Assembly: GCA_965660075.1 (NCBI GenBank)
Contig: CBFHYO010000067.1
Coordinates: 1 to 57,810 of the forward strand
Origin: CAYYFV01 sp965660075
GTDB lineage: Bacteria; Patescibacteriota; Gracilibacteria; UBA1369; GCA-2718715
Length of the DNA stretch: 57,810 nucleotides
Reading direction: 5' to 3'
Position 1 is the first letter of the stretch; each line of letters opens with the position of its first letter. The notes beneath the pieces were generated by a model that saw only the letters and a program-made list of their open reading frames with translations, made no database searches and had not been told where the DNA came from. Below are positions 7,148 to 15,860 of this stretch, piece by piece. Made by a program: the position numbers and the translations under genes.

Positions 7148-9126
7148 TCTTTTAGTCTCTTTTTGCGGTTATTTGTGATTGCGAATCTATGAGCTTCATT
7201 ACGGAGTCTTTGAATTATTTGTAGTGACTTGGAATTACTTGGTAACAAAATTCGAGTTTTATCTTCTTTGAAAATCTCTTCTAACCTTTTAGCTATACTT
7301 ATAAATTCGATTTTAGTATTTAGTTTTTTCTGTGCTTTTAGAGCACTAGACAATTGACCTTTGCCACCATCGATTACTATCAAATCGGGTGTTTTATTAA
7401 AGGATTTGTCTTTATTTATACTACTTGAATACAGAGCGTGTTTTAATGGACTTTTAATAGATTTAAAACCAATTTCTTTGAGATCATTATTGAGCTCTGG
7501 TTTATAGTAAATTTTTTTATACTTGTGTTTTTCGAGTGTTTTATAAACAAGGTGCTTGAGTTCTAATAGCGAGGGGGTTTGATTTATGTTTACTAGTTCT
7601 ATATTTGTTGAATTAATCTGAGTGAAATCAATGGAGGCAACTTGCTTTTTATCTTTAAGTAAAATTGTTTTATCATCTAAATATTTACATTTATAGGAAT
7701 TATCGATTTTACTGATATACTTAAGTCTTCTAGTTAGAGCTTCTGTCATTGATTGAAAATCATTAATTTCTCCATTTTCAATAGACCTTATATCAAACTG
7801 CCTATAGTCTGCTTTTTTAGCAATGCCATTTTCGAACACGACCATACTGGCAACAGTTTTGGTGCCACCTAAATGCGAGATATCATAACATTCAATTCTT
7901 TTTGGTAATTTTGATAGTTTGAGATCTGTCTGAACTTGTTCAAGAAGTTTCTGAATTTGTTTAGGATCTTTGTTTACCTGCTTTTTTTCTTCACCATGTG
8001 CAATAAGATTGGCATTTTTTTGGCATAACTCAACTAATTTAAGTTTATTACCAAGTTTTGGATGCTGGATTTTAATATTTTTTTTGGTTGTTTGCTCCAA
8101 CAAATCTTGTAGTTGTGTGATATTAGTATTTTCAATATTGGTAAGTATTACCTTTGGCAAACTTTCTGTTTGGCTATAGTACTGTGAAATAAAATTCGCA
8201 AATACTTCTTGATTCTCTGTGTCGTACTCGATACTTGTCATTAGGTGGTGAGAAGTTTCGATTAATTTACCAGCTCGGATTTTCATTAAATTTACCAATC
8301 CATACTCTCCACATGGTGCTTTGGTAATAATATCAAAGTTATCTGTAACATTTGTACTACTTATTTTTTGTCTTTCTGCCAACTTTTGGACATAAAATAA
8401 ACTGTCTCTAAGTTTTGCTGCATCTTCGAACTTTCTAGCCTCGGCTAACTTTTGAATTTCAAGCATTATAAAGTCTTCTATTTTGGAGTACTTTCCTTTA
8501 AAAAACTCTACAATTATATTTATTAACTCCATTTGCTCACCTGGTGCCAAATCACTAATACATGGGCTATGGCTTTTATCTAATTGTTTTATATGACAGA
8601 TTGCTTTTTCTAGTTGAGATTTTGTTGGTTTACCTTTTTTGATGCTCTCTATGCTTATCTGGCAATTATTTACATTTAGAATTTGATTTAAAATGTTGAT
8701 CGGAGTGGTAATAGCCTGGGTGGTTGTTTTTGGACCTATGTAAATGTGGTTGTCTTTTTCTACTTTTCTAACAATAAAAAGTTTTGGTTCTGGTGTTTGG
8801 ATTATCTTAAGATAACAAAAGTTCTTGTCATCTTTCATTAGAATATTGTATTTGGGTCGAATCTCTTTGATTAGATTTGTTTCGAGCATAAGTGCTTCGA
8901 GTTCTGTGTCTACTACTATAGTTTTAATATCAACAATTTGCTTGATCATCACCTGGTTTTTTGGTGAGTGCTTGGTTGATTTTGCAAAATACGATCTTAC
9001 TCTATTTCGTAAAATTTTAGCTTTTCCAACATATATAATTTCTCCTTTTTTGTTGAAAAATTGATAAACTCCTGGTTTTTTCTCGATATTTTTAACTAAA
9101 TTTTGTATATTTTCTATATCTAGCAT
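7138..9126 (-). CDS. uvrC: excinuclease ABC subunit C with an internal insertion
   Basis: UvrC cuts both sides of a DNA lesion with UvrA/UvrB in nucleotide excision repair. In the 662-aa reading, residues about 10-90 are the GIY-YIG nuclease (GVYQFFN, IIYVGKAKILRNRVRSYF); about 200-235 the UVR helix pair that binds UvrB (KLAEARKFEDAAKLRDSL); from about 415 the RNase H-like second nuclease (CYDISHLGGTKTVASMVVFENG, then DLIVIDGGKGQLSSA). About 110 residues (roughly 470-580) are inserted between these two halves of the nuclease. The protein stops soon after RNEAHRFAITNNRKKR, so the usual C-terminal (HhH)2 DNA-binding domain is absent. I chose the ATG at 9126 (MLDIENIQ); the longer frame would enter the divergent gene. 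Confidence 0.93.
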   Translation of the reverse strand: MLDIENIQNLVKNIEKKPGVYQFFNKKGEIIYVGKAKILRNRVRSYFAKSTKHSPKNQVMIKQIVDIKTIVVDTELEALMLETNLIKEIRPKYNILMKDDKNFCYLKIIQTPEPKLFIVRKVEKDNHIYIGPKTTTQAITTPINILNQILNVNNCQISIESIKKGKPTKSQLEKAICHIKQLDKSHSPCISDLAPGEQMELINIIVEFFKGKYSKIEDFIMLEIQKLAEARKFEDAAKLRDSLFYVQKLAERQKISSTNVTDNFDIITKAPCGEYGLVNLMKIRAGKLIETSHHLMTSIEYDTENQEVFANFISQYYSQTESLPKVILTNIENTNITQLQDLLEQTTKKNIKIQHPKLGNKLKLVELCQKNANLIAHGEEKKQVNKDPKQIQKLLEQVQTDLKLSKLPKRIECYDISHLGGTKTVASMVVFENGIAKKADYRQFDIRSIENGEINDFQSMTEALTRRLKYISKIDNSYKCKYLDDKTILLKDKKQVASIDFTQINSTNIELVNINQTPSLLELKHLVYKTLEKHKYKKIYYKPELNNDLKEIGFKSIKSPLKHALYSSSINKDKSFNKTPDLIVIDGGKGQLSSALKAQKKLNTKIEFISIAKRLEEIFKEDKTRILLPSNSKSLQIIQRLRNEAHRFAITNNRKKRLKDYQ
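9092..9120 (+). promoter_or_regulatory. promoter for the nucleotidyltransferase gene, inside the start of uvrC
   Basis: TTAACT at 9092-9097, 17 bases, TATATC at 9115-9120. It lies wholly in the first codons of uvrC (opposite strand) and predicts a leader of only about six bases before the TTG at 9133. Confidence 0.4.
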
Positions 9127-9132
9127 TATATT

Positions 9133-9957
9133 TTGAATATTAAGTTTAAAGCAGATCTCGATCGATTGTTTTTTATTAATTTCTCTGGTTACTTTGCATT
9201 CAGAGATGATTTTAGTGATTCTTTCTTTCATTATATGACTAAAGTACAAAAAATCACAATTGAGAATGAATACTTTTGCTTAAATCAGTTCGATTCTGCA
9301 AGTCTTTCAAAACCAAATTTAAAATCTTTCAAGCAGCTGTACAATATTTATAACCGTGCCTCCTTTATTCTTTCTCTAATACCAGGGGTTTGTGCATTTA
9401 GCTTGTGTAATAGCTTGGCACTTAAAACTTTTCACGATAATAGCGATGTGGATCTTTTTGTTATTCTTGATCATAAATCGTTTTTTACTACTAGATTGTT
9501 AATAATTTTAATTTTTAATATTTTACGCCTAAGGCCAAAAGTTTGTCTGAGTTTTTTTCTTTCTAATAAACACTTGGATTTAAAAAATGTCAGTTTAGAC
9601 AACGACATTTATTTGAGTCATTGGCTTAATTCGCTTAATTTTGTTTCTAGTTCGGCAGATTTAATTGATAATTTTAAAAGCGTTAATAGCTGTAGTTCTA
9701 ATTTGCTTAAAACTTTCAGATTTAAGTCTATGCCAAGTTTTTTAGAAAAAACACTTTCTACTTATCAGCTTAAACGTGCACGTAAAAAACAATCACAACT
9801 TGCTAATTCTTATGGAGTTGTGATTGATAGACATATATTAAAGTTTCATCATAGAGATATTAGAAAGAGTTTTAATCCTCAATATCTTCTTCAATATGAT
9901 GAGTTTTCACAAGGTAATCGTGTAAAAACATACCAACAATCCCAGCCAATGGAATAG
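9133..9957 (+). CDS. nucleotidyltransferase-domain protein
   Basis: 274 aa. The core motif CNSLALKTFHDNSDVDLFVIL (about residues 97-117) matches the Pol beta-type nucleotidyltransferase signature (hG[ST]x9-13Dh[DE]h), with metal-binding Asp in DVDLFV, although the glycine before S is replaced. Residues before it resemble the winged-helix-like N-terminus of CPR nucleotidyltransferases, and the segment YGVVIDRHILKFHHRDIRKSF looks like a family C-terminal element. Substrate unknown. I accept the TTG start at 9133; an in-frame ATG at 9235 would remove the N-terminal helices. The start is 6 bases from the divergent uvrC start and the 3' end overlaps the AI-2E permease gene by 86 bases. Confidence 0.72.
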   Translation: MNIKFKADLDRLFFINFSGYFAFRDDFSDSFFHYMTKVQKITIENEYFCLNQFDSASLSKPNLKSFKQLYNIYNRASFILSLIPGVCAFSLCNSLALKTFHDNSDVDLFVILDHKSFFTTRLLIILIFNILRLRPKVCLSFFLSNKHLDLKNVSLDNDIYLSHWLNSLNFVSSSADLIDNFKSVNSCSSNLLKTFRFKSMPSFLEKTLSTYQLKRARKKQSQLANSYGVVIDRHILKFHHRDIRKSFNPQYLLQYDEFSQGNRVKTYQQSQPME

Positions 9958-11104
9958 ATATGATAATTCCGATAATTCCTTGGAATTTATATCCGAGCAT
10001 CATTGCGGTTATAACAACAATCGGATGTAATCCTGTTGTTTTTCGCATGATTACTGGAACTAACAGATTGTTTTCTAATCTTTGAATAATTATGTAGAGA
10101 ATCGTAACTGCTACAAGCGCAGATGTACCAACATTCATTGCAATTGGAATTGTAGCAATCCAGGCGATTATTGGACCAATAACTGGAATTAGTTCTGTAA
10201 AACCTGCAAACAAAGCCAATGTAAAAGCATATTTAAAGTTCAATGATACTAAACCAATATATGTTAGCACTGCAATTGCAAGCATTAACAAAATTTGACC
10301 ACGTAGCCAGTTACCTACTTTTGACTTTATACGGTTGGATCTGTTATCAATATAATTTTGATACTTCTTTGGAAATAAAGAGATAATAAATTTATCGATA
10401 TTTTTTTGGTCTACAGTTATAAAATAAGACAAGACCATAATCAGAACCGCATTTGCTAATCCGTTAGATAGTACAACTATAAAATCAATGGCATTACCAG
10501 CTAATGTACTTAGGTTTCCACCTACAGTTAATAAGTTCTTTTGTAAGGTGTTACTAATTTCTACAGTAGTTATATTCGATAATGTATTATCTACTATCGG
10601 TTGGAAAAAACTTAGGTATCCTGGAAGTTGTACACCTTGAGTTGATAGATTGTTGATTAAATTTTGTGCCTGAAATGCCAAATCAACTAATTCATAAGAT
10701 AAGATAGGAATTAAATTACCTACCATAATAGAAAGTGTACTTATTATTAGAACATAGATAATCATCACCGATATTCCAGCTGGAATCTTATATTCTTTAA
10801 GTCTCTCTACAGATGGAACTAATGCTGCTGCAAATAAATATGATAATAAAAGTATAAAAGCTATATCGCGTATCGAAACAAGTAAACTTGCACCTAAAGC
10901 CAGGGCCATGAGTACTAATGTAATTTTGATTACATCTTGAATAGATACCTGAACAAATCTAACTTGGTTTTCCGATGTTTCGACAACTGGAGATTTTATT
11001 TCTTGTGGTTTACTTGGCTGCTCAGATGTAACTTCATCGATTTTATTGAGAGCCGAAATTGCTAGTTTTTTTATTTTCTTTAATACCATTTTAACGAGAG
11101 ACAA
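9872..11104 (-). CDS. AI-2E family (PerM/UPF0118) membrane transporter
   Basis: 410 aa with about eight membrane helices. Family features: an N-terminal pair of helices (LVLMALALGASLLVSIRDIAFILLLSYLFAAALVPSVERL), a central amphipathic region, LRGQILLMLAIAVLTYIGLVSLNFKYAFTLALFAGFTELIPVIGPIIAWIATIP, and QRLENNLLVPVIM, which is strongly conserved in PerM proteins. The family has been linked to signal-molecule, proton or organic-ion export; the role here is unknown. It overlaps the pilin-like gene upstream by 14 bases (same strand) and the convergent nucleotidyltransferase gene by 86 bases. Confidence 0.9.
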   Translation of the reverse strand: MSLVKMVLKKIKKLAISALNKIDEVTSEQPSKPQEIKSPVVETSENQVRFVQVSIQDVIKITLVLMALALGASLLVSIRDIAFILLLSYLFAAALVPSVERLKEYKIPAGISVMIIYVLIISTLSIMVGNLIPILSYELVDLAFQAQNLINNLSTQGVQLPGYLSFFQPIVDNTLSNITTVEISNTLQKNLLTVGGNLSTLAGNAIDFIVVLSNGLANAVLIMVLSYFITVDQKNIDKFIISLFPKKYQNYIDNRSNRIKSKVGNWLRGQILLMLAIAVLTYIGLVSLNFKYAFTLALFAGFTELIPVIGPIIAWIATIPIAMNVGTSALVAVTILYIIIQRLENNLLVPVIMRKTTGLHPIVVITAMMLGYKFQGIIGIIISIPLAGIVGMFLHDYLVKTHHIEEDIED

Positions 11105-11600
11105 AGGATTGAACTATTTCTACAATCATCCAGCTACTAAAACTAATAACTAGACCTAAAATTGCATTTTTAACGGTGTTTTTTGCATTAGAATCTTCGC
11201 CACTAACCATGGCAAGGAAATATTGGTAACCACCTAAAGTTATAAACAACATTGAGAGCACACCAGCTAGAACACTTAAATTTTGAATTAAAAAAGCAAC
11301 ATATGGCTTCCAGAAATATAATCTAATTCTACCGGTCACAACACCACACCCGAGGATATTTGCTTCTGTGATATTGCCTTCTAAAGCCGTCCTTGCGGCA
11401 TCGAACCTGGCATAAGTGTTATATCCACCATCAGCTGACTGATATTTGATATCGAAGTTTTTTAGTATTTTTGTACATTCATTGTTGTTTTTGCCTGCTT
11501 TGGGAAGAAGCGAAAAATCTTGGGCAAAAACGCTTGTATGAAGACATAAAATCGACATTAAAAGCAATGCACTTGCAATATTTTTCTTTAATTTAATCAT
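11091..11600 (-). CDS. T4SS-pilin-like (TrbC/VirB2-type) membrane protein
   Basis: 169 aa. A signal peptide (about 1-26, ending SVFAQ) is followed by about 75 residues containing two Cys (NNECTKIL, ILGCGVV), then two membrane helices: VAFLIQNLSVLAGVLSMLFITLGGYQYFLA and TVKNAILGLVISFSSWMIVEIVQSF, separated by SGEDSNAKN. This two-helix hairpin with GGYQYF and the AxxxxxGLxI pattern fits the T4SS_pilin family (PF18895) common in CPR bacteria. No VirB4/VirD4 ATPase is nearby, so it may be an orphan pore or pilus subunit. It is co-transcribed with the AI-2E permease. Confidence 0.72.
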   Translation of the reverse strand: MIKLKKNIASALLLMSILCLHTSVFAQDFSLLPKAGKNNNECTKILKNFDIKYQSADGGYNTYARFDAARTALEGNITEANILGCGVVTGRIRLYFWKPYVAFLIQNLSVLAGVLSMLFITLGGYQYFLAMVSGEDSNAKNTVKNAILGLVISFSSWMIVEIVQSFVSR

Positions 11601-11648
11601 TTAGATTTATTAAACATTTTTATTATAGCAAATTTTTTGAAATTTATC

Positions 11649-11677
11649 TATACAAAAACAAAAAAACAGTGTAGAAT
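11649..11677 (+). promoter_or_regulatory. promoter for der
   Basis: TATACA at 11649-11654, 17 bases, TAGAAT at 11672-11677, then about 24 bases to the ATG at 11702. Confidence 0.45.
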
Positions 11678-11701
11678 CGTTTTCGATAATAATTATATTT
11701 T

Positions 11702-13045
11702 ATGTTACCTTCTGTCGCGATAGTCGGAAAGCCTAATACAGGTAAATCGACTTTGTTTAATAGATTAGTAGGAAAGAAACTTGCAATCACCTTTGATTTG
11801 GCTGGAACTACACGTGATCGTGTGTTTGAACTCTTAGAACTTAAGCGTAAACAGTTCTTATTAGTAGATACTGCTGGTTTAGATTTTGCTTCTCGTGAGG
11901 ATTTAGAAACTGATATTCGTAAGCAAACAGAGATTGCTATAGCAGAATCAGATATGGTTTTGTTTGTTGTGGATTTGTCTGCTCCTTTATCTAGTGATGA
12001 TTTTTTAGCTGCTAAAATGCTAAGACAAGCTGGTAAACCAGTTGTTTTAGTTGGTACTAAAAATGATAGAAAAGTTGAGGAATATTACTACAATATTTTT
12101 GAATTAGGATTTGGTGAGCCAATTTGTTTGTCTGCTGTTCAAAACCGCGGTGTGAATGATTTAACCAATGCTATTTCTAAATTTTTGACTTCTTTCAAAG
12201 CTCCAAAATCAGTAGAAACTTTTGGTCGTGCTAATAAGATTTGTTTCTTGGGCCGTCCAAATGTTGGAAAATCGAGTCTTATGAATGCCCTTTTTGGTAA
12301 CGACAAGGTAATAGTATCAGATATTCCTGGTACAACACGTGATAGTGTGAGCTTACCTTTTACATACAACAATACTAACTTTGTATTAACAGATACAGCT
12401 GGTCTTCGTAAGCAAGGTAAACTTAGATATGATCGCCTAGAAAAGTTTTCTGTAATTCGTTCTCTTCAGGCTTTGGAATATACAGATGTAGGCGTTTTGG
12501 TTCTAGATGCTACACAAGAGTTAGCAAAACAAGATCTTAGAGTCTCTGAACACATTCTCGAGGCTAAGAAAGGTTTAGTTATTGTTGTTAACAAATCTGA
12601 TTTAGTAAAACCAGAAGAAAAAAACCGTTGGCTAAGAGAACTTCAGGTACGAATGCCATATGCATACTATGCACCAATTATTTTCACATCTGCACTGACT
12701 GGAACAAATGTTTCTAGAATTTTGGATTTAGCAATAGATATTGTTACCGAGCGTCGAAAGGTTATCAAAACTCGTGAGCTGAATTACTTTCTGGAACGTG
12801 TTATAGACAACCACCCACCTAAATCTGGGATTAAGTTTAATTTTATAGCACAGGTAGATACTCAGCCACCTACTTTTAATATTTTCTTAAACAAACCTAA
12901 AGTTTTGCACTTTAGTTACAAGCGCTACATCGAAAATGCGATTCGTGAAGAATATGGTTTTGCTGGTACTGCAATGACATTAAGATTTAAGCCTAAGAAC
13001 GAACTGGATAAAGAAGAAATTCTAAAAAATAAAAAGGCTAAGTAA
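11702..13045 (+). CDS. der: ribosome biogenesis GTPase Der (EngA)
   Basis: Der has two tandem GTPase domains and is needed for 50S subunit assembly. Domain 1 (about residues 4-165) has the P-loop GKPNTGKST, DTAGL and GTKNDRK where NKxD is expected. Domain 2 (about 180-355) has GRPNVGKSS, DIPGTTRD, DTAGL and NKSD. The C-terminal KH-like domain (about 360-445) has PPKSGIKFNFIAQVDTQPPTFNIF and the ending ENAIREEYGFAGTAMTLRFKPK. At 447 aa it is normal in length. The NKxD of domain 1 is altered (TKND), which is common in this family. It has its own promoter and a strong terminator, so it is a single-gene unit. Confidence 0.97.
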   Translation: MLPSVAIVGKPNTGKSTLFNRLVGKKLAITFDLAGTTRDRVFELLELKRKQFLLVDTAGLDFASREDLETDIRKQTEIAIAESDMVLFVVDLSAPLSSDDFLAAKMLRQAGKPVVLVGTKNDRKVEEYYYNIFELGFGEPICLSAVQNRGVNDLTNAISKFLTSFKAPKSVETFGRANKICFLGRPNVGKSSLMNALFGNDKVIVSDIPGTTRDSVSLPFTYNNTNFVLTDTAGLRKQGKLRYDRLEKFSVIRSLQALEYTDVGVLVLDATQELAKQDLRVSEHILEAKKGLVIVVNKSDLVKPEEKNRWLRELQVRMPYAYYAPIIFTSALTGTNVSRILDLAIDIVTERRKVIKTRELNYFLERVIDNHPPKSGIKFNFIAQVDTQPPTFNIFLNKPKVLHFSYKRYIENAIREEYGFAGTAMTLRFKPKNELDKEEILKNKKAK

Positions 13046-13068
13046 TTCCAATTTATAAGAATTAAAAA

Positions 13069-13098
13069 AAACCAAGATCTCATGTGTCTTGGTTTTTT
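13069..13098. terminator. bidirectional intrinsic terminator between der and the SLH protein gene
   Basis: Stem AAACCAAGA (13069-13077), 9-base loop, stem TCTTGGTTT (13087-13095), a T run on the plus strand and an A run in front that gives a T run on the minus strand. It ends der and the convergent 880-aa surface protein gene. Confidence 0.85.
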
Positions 13099-13116
13099 AT
13101 TGATAAGTTTAGCAGT

Positions 13117-15759
13117 CTAGTAATATGTAACTAATCCCTTGTTTGCTACTAAATAAATAAATTCTACTATTTCTTCGCGAGTAATTTTTTTAGCTGGTTC
13201 AAAGTATGCTAGTTGATTATTTAGATCTTTTGTTCCAAAGTATTTTTTGGCAAACTCTGTACCGTGCGTTGCTTGTTTTACCAATTGTGCATACGGAAGG
13301 TACCATTGATTTTCTTTACCTAGGTTTGTATCTGCAAACGGTTGAGATTGCACGTAGTAGTCTAGCTGAGTATTTAATTGCATAAAGTTACTATTTTTGT
13401 AACCTTCGATAATTAATTTGTAGAACTCGGCTCTAGATAATCCCTTAGAAGGTTTAAAAGTACCGTCCTTGTAACCTCTCACAATCGAGCTTCCAAGCTT
13501 GTAGCTTTGTGTACCGTTATAGACCTCACTTTTAAGCAAAGTCGCTATATATGGCATATACCAAGCGTTAGGATCTAAATCAGAGAATCCAAGTGTTTTA
13601 TCAAAATAAGGATTGTAAGTCTTTAAAGAAAACTCGTTGAGTGCAACTATCATTTTGATAGCTTCTGCACGAGTTAGGATGTTGTTTCTTTGAAAATAAT
13701 TTTTGTCAGAGATAATTTTTTTATCTACTGCATATTTGTAAGCATCACAAAGGGATTCTTGCATATCTACATCTTGAGCATTTAAACAGCTAGTATTTTT
13801 TCTTGTAAAAAAATCAATGAAAGCCAATTGGCTTTCAGTTGATTTAGGTCCGTCATGAACTAAGGCTGCAACTTCTTGATTATAGAAATTAAAGCTATAC
13901 TTTCCTGCTGTTACATACAGTCTTATGGTATCTGTATCTTTTGTTGTTTTGGTTTCAAGTGTTACCACTATTTCGTATTTGCCATCATCTAAACCTTCTG
14001 CAGTGAACTCACCAACTTGGTAATGAAATCCAGCAGTGATTGGTCTGTTTTTAAATACTGTTTTTTTAACTGATCTATCTTGTACTATTTCGACAGTTGC
14101 TTTTGCAGTTTGTTTGCTATTGAAAGAAACAAAAGCACTTCCAGAGTTAAGAACGATTGGATTTACAGAAACTTGAGTAAGTAAACTTTCGTCTACTGAT
14201 TTATCTTGAGTTAGTACAGGCTTTTTATAAGTTTTATAAACTTCTACTTCTGGATTTAATTCTACATTGATCGCTTTGTAGGTTCTTTTTGGTTGATAAG
14301 TTCTATATACATTTACTGTATCTTTGATCAAATCATTGTTAATTTTAATTTCTACGTTATATACACCCTTAGATACAATATCGTTAATTGTGTTTTTACC
14401 ATTCCATGAGAATGTTTGAATTTGAGGATAAACTTTATTGTATTTAGTGTTAAATACTACTTGATCGCTTTTAGCATTTGTAATTTTTAGAGTAACATCT
14501 GTAGGTTGATCAAGATTTGATAAGTTTAGGCCAAATAAAACTTGTTGGTTTATATCTGGATTAAATTCAGATATAGATTTGCTATATCCGTATGCTGCAA
14601 CTTTTTCGATATTTTTATCAAGAGCAGTTTTGTATTTTTTAATTACTGGTAGTTGTCTTGGTGCAACAGGAATACTTACAAAGTTTGAATTTGTAACTAC
14701 TTTTGCAGAAATATCTAAGACAATTTCTGGCATGTTTAATGAAGAATTTTCGATTGTAACAATTTTATTTGTACTTTCAACTTGATTTGCTTTGTATACA
14801 ACTTTTATTTCTCCAGTTTGACCTTTTGCTAATGATCTTGGCACACTGATTTCTAGATTTGGTAATTTGTATTTAACTGGGTTTTCGTATTGCTTTGTTG
14901 ATTTAAATTCAACAGTTTTATCCCCAATATTTCGAACTTGTATAGTTTGCATTATTTGCGTACCAAATAACACATTTCCAAGATTAATAGCATTTTGAGC
15001 TAATTCTAGTTTACCTCCAGAGTATTCAAGATTTGAATCTATACCAGAACCCATAAACTGAGTGAAAATATAGGAACTCTTATAATCTGTAGTTTGTAGT
15101 GCTAATGTAGCTTTTTTAACACCATTAGATTTTGGTTTAAACACAACATTAAACTCAATACTTTCACCAGCTTTGATTACAGGTGGAATTTTAGTTTCTA
15201 GTGAAATTTCTCCTGTTGGAACTTGAGATGCATACATTTTAACATCATAACTATTGGTATTAGTTAAAAGTACTTGTGTGGTTGACACACCTCCTACTGG
15301 AGTTTTTTCTAGAGTTACATTTTTTGCTGAAAGCTTTAGACCTTCGTTTGTAATTTGTTCACGTGCATGTGCTTTTAATATTACTGTCTTAGATTCACCT
15401 GTTTGATTAAGATTAAATTTAAGTTCTTGTTCGTAATTACCAGCAGATAAAGGTGTAAAAGTTACTTTGATAGCTTTAGTAGATTGTGCGTTGATTGGAA
15501 TTAATTTTTGTGAATCAATTGAAAATGGTGCACTAAGTGTGTTTTGAATACTAATTGTATAATTTTGAACACCTGTGTTTTCGATTAGAATTTCACGTGT
15601 TTCGCTAGATCCTACACTAGTTAAAAAATTTACAATTTCTGAATTTGGGTAGATCGCTAAATTATCTACAGTACTGAATTGACCTGCAAAAACAAAGTTT
15701 GGAGCAAGTACCGCAAGCATTGTAAATACGCTTAAAATCTTTTTTATATTTTTGATCAT
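13117..15759 (-). CDS. secreted Ig-like surface protein with C-terminal SLH repeats
   Basis: 880 aa. The signal peptide (about 1-25, NFVFA/GQ) is cleavable. Residues about 30-350 hold repeated beta-sandwich modules of the choice-of-anchor D/ASPM-SPD-2-Hydin type (for example NTGVQNYTIS, PLSAGNYEQELKF, NTNSYDVKMY, NIGDKTVEF). Residues about 390-480 form a FlgD-like module (LKITNAKSDQVVF, TFSWNGKNT, GVYNVEIKI), then another Ig-like region. The last 220 residues are SLH-like: LTRAEAIKMIVAL, AWYMPYIATLLKSEV, VRGYKDGTFKPSKGLSRAEFYKLI, WYLPYAQL, KITREEIVEFIY. They should bind a cell-wall or surface polymer. A Cys pair 13 residues apart precedes the first SLH repeat, similar to the next three genes. 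Its leader AACAATCTCC before the ATG resembles that of the 377-aa paralogue. Confidence 0.85.
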   Translation of the reverse strand: MIKNIKKILSVFTMLAVLAPNFVFAGQFSTVDNLAIYPNSEIVNFLTSVGSSETREILIENTGVQNYTISIQNTLSAPFSIDSQKLIPINAQSTKAIKVTFTPLSAGNYEQELKFNLNQTGESKTVILKAHAREQITNEGLKLSAKNVTLEKTPVGGVSTTQVLLTNTNSYDVKMYASQVPTGEISLETKIPPVIKAGESIEFNVVFKPKSNGVKKATLALQTTDYKSSYIFTQFMGSGIDSNLEYSGGKLELAQNAINLGNVLFGTQIMQTIQVRNIGDKTVEFKSTKQYENPVKYKLPNLEISVPRSLAKGQTGEIKVVYKANQVESTNKIVTIENSSLNMPEIVLDISAKVVTNSNFVSIPVAPRQLPVIKKYKTALDKNIEKVAAYGYSKSISEFNPDINQQVLFGLNLSNLDQPTDVTLKITNAKSDQVVFNTKYNKVYPQIQTFSWNGKNTINDIVSKGVYNVEIKINNDLIKDTVNVYRTYQPKRTYKAINVELNPEVEVYKTYKKPVLTQDKSVDESLLTQVSVNPIVLNSGSAFVSFNSKQTAKATVEIVQDRSVKKTVFKNRPITAGFHYQVGEFTAEGLDDGKYEIVVTLETKTTKDTDTIRLYVTAGKYSFNFYNQEVAALVHDGPKSTESQLAFIDFFTRKNTSCLNAQDVDMQESLCDAYKYAVDKKIISDKNYFQRNNILTRAEAIKMIVALNEFSLKTYNPYFDKTLGFSDLDPNAWYMPYIATLLKSEVYNGTQSYKLGSSIVRGYKDGTFKPSKGLSRAEFYKLIIEGYKNSNFMQLNTQLDYYVQSQPFADTNLGKENQWYLPYAQLVKQATHGTEFAKKYFGTKDLNNQLAYFEPAKKITREEIVEFIYLVANKGLVTYY

Positions 15760-15836
15760 GGAGATTGTTAATTTAAAATATAAGATGCAACTCTACACCT
15801 TAATTTCAAATGTGTCAATCTTTTTTTGGCAAGAAA

Positions 15837-15856
15837 AAAGCCCATTTTAGGGCTTT
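15837..15856 (-). terminator. terminator of the 1245-aa surface protein gene
   Basis: Stem AAAGCCC/GGGCTTT (15837-15843 and 15850-15856) around a 6-base loop, followed on the minus strand by a run of T. Confidence 0.8.
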
Positions 15857-15860
15857 GATC

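Noticed and set aside
7970..9064. Plus-strand frames inside uvrC
   Set aside because: Shadows of a well-supported gene; Ser/Phe-rich reverse readings without domains or start signals.
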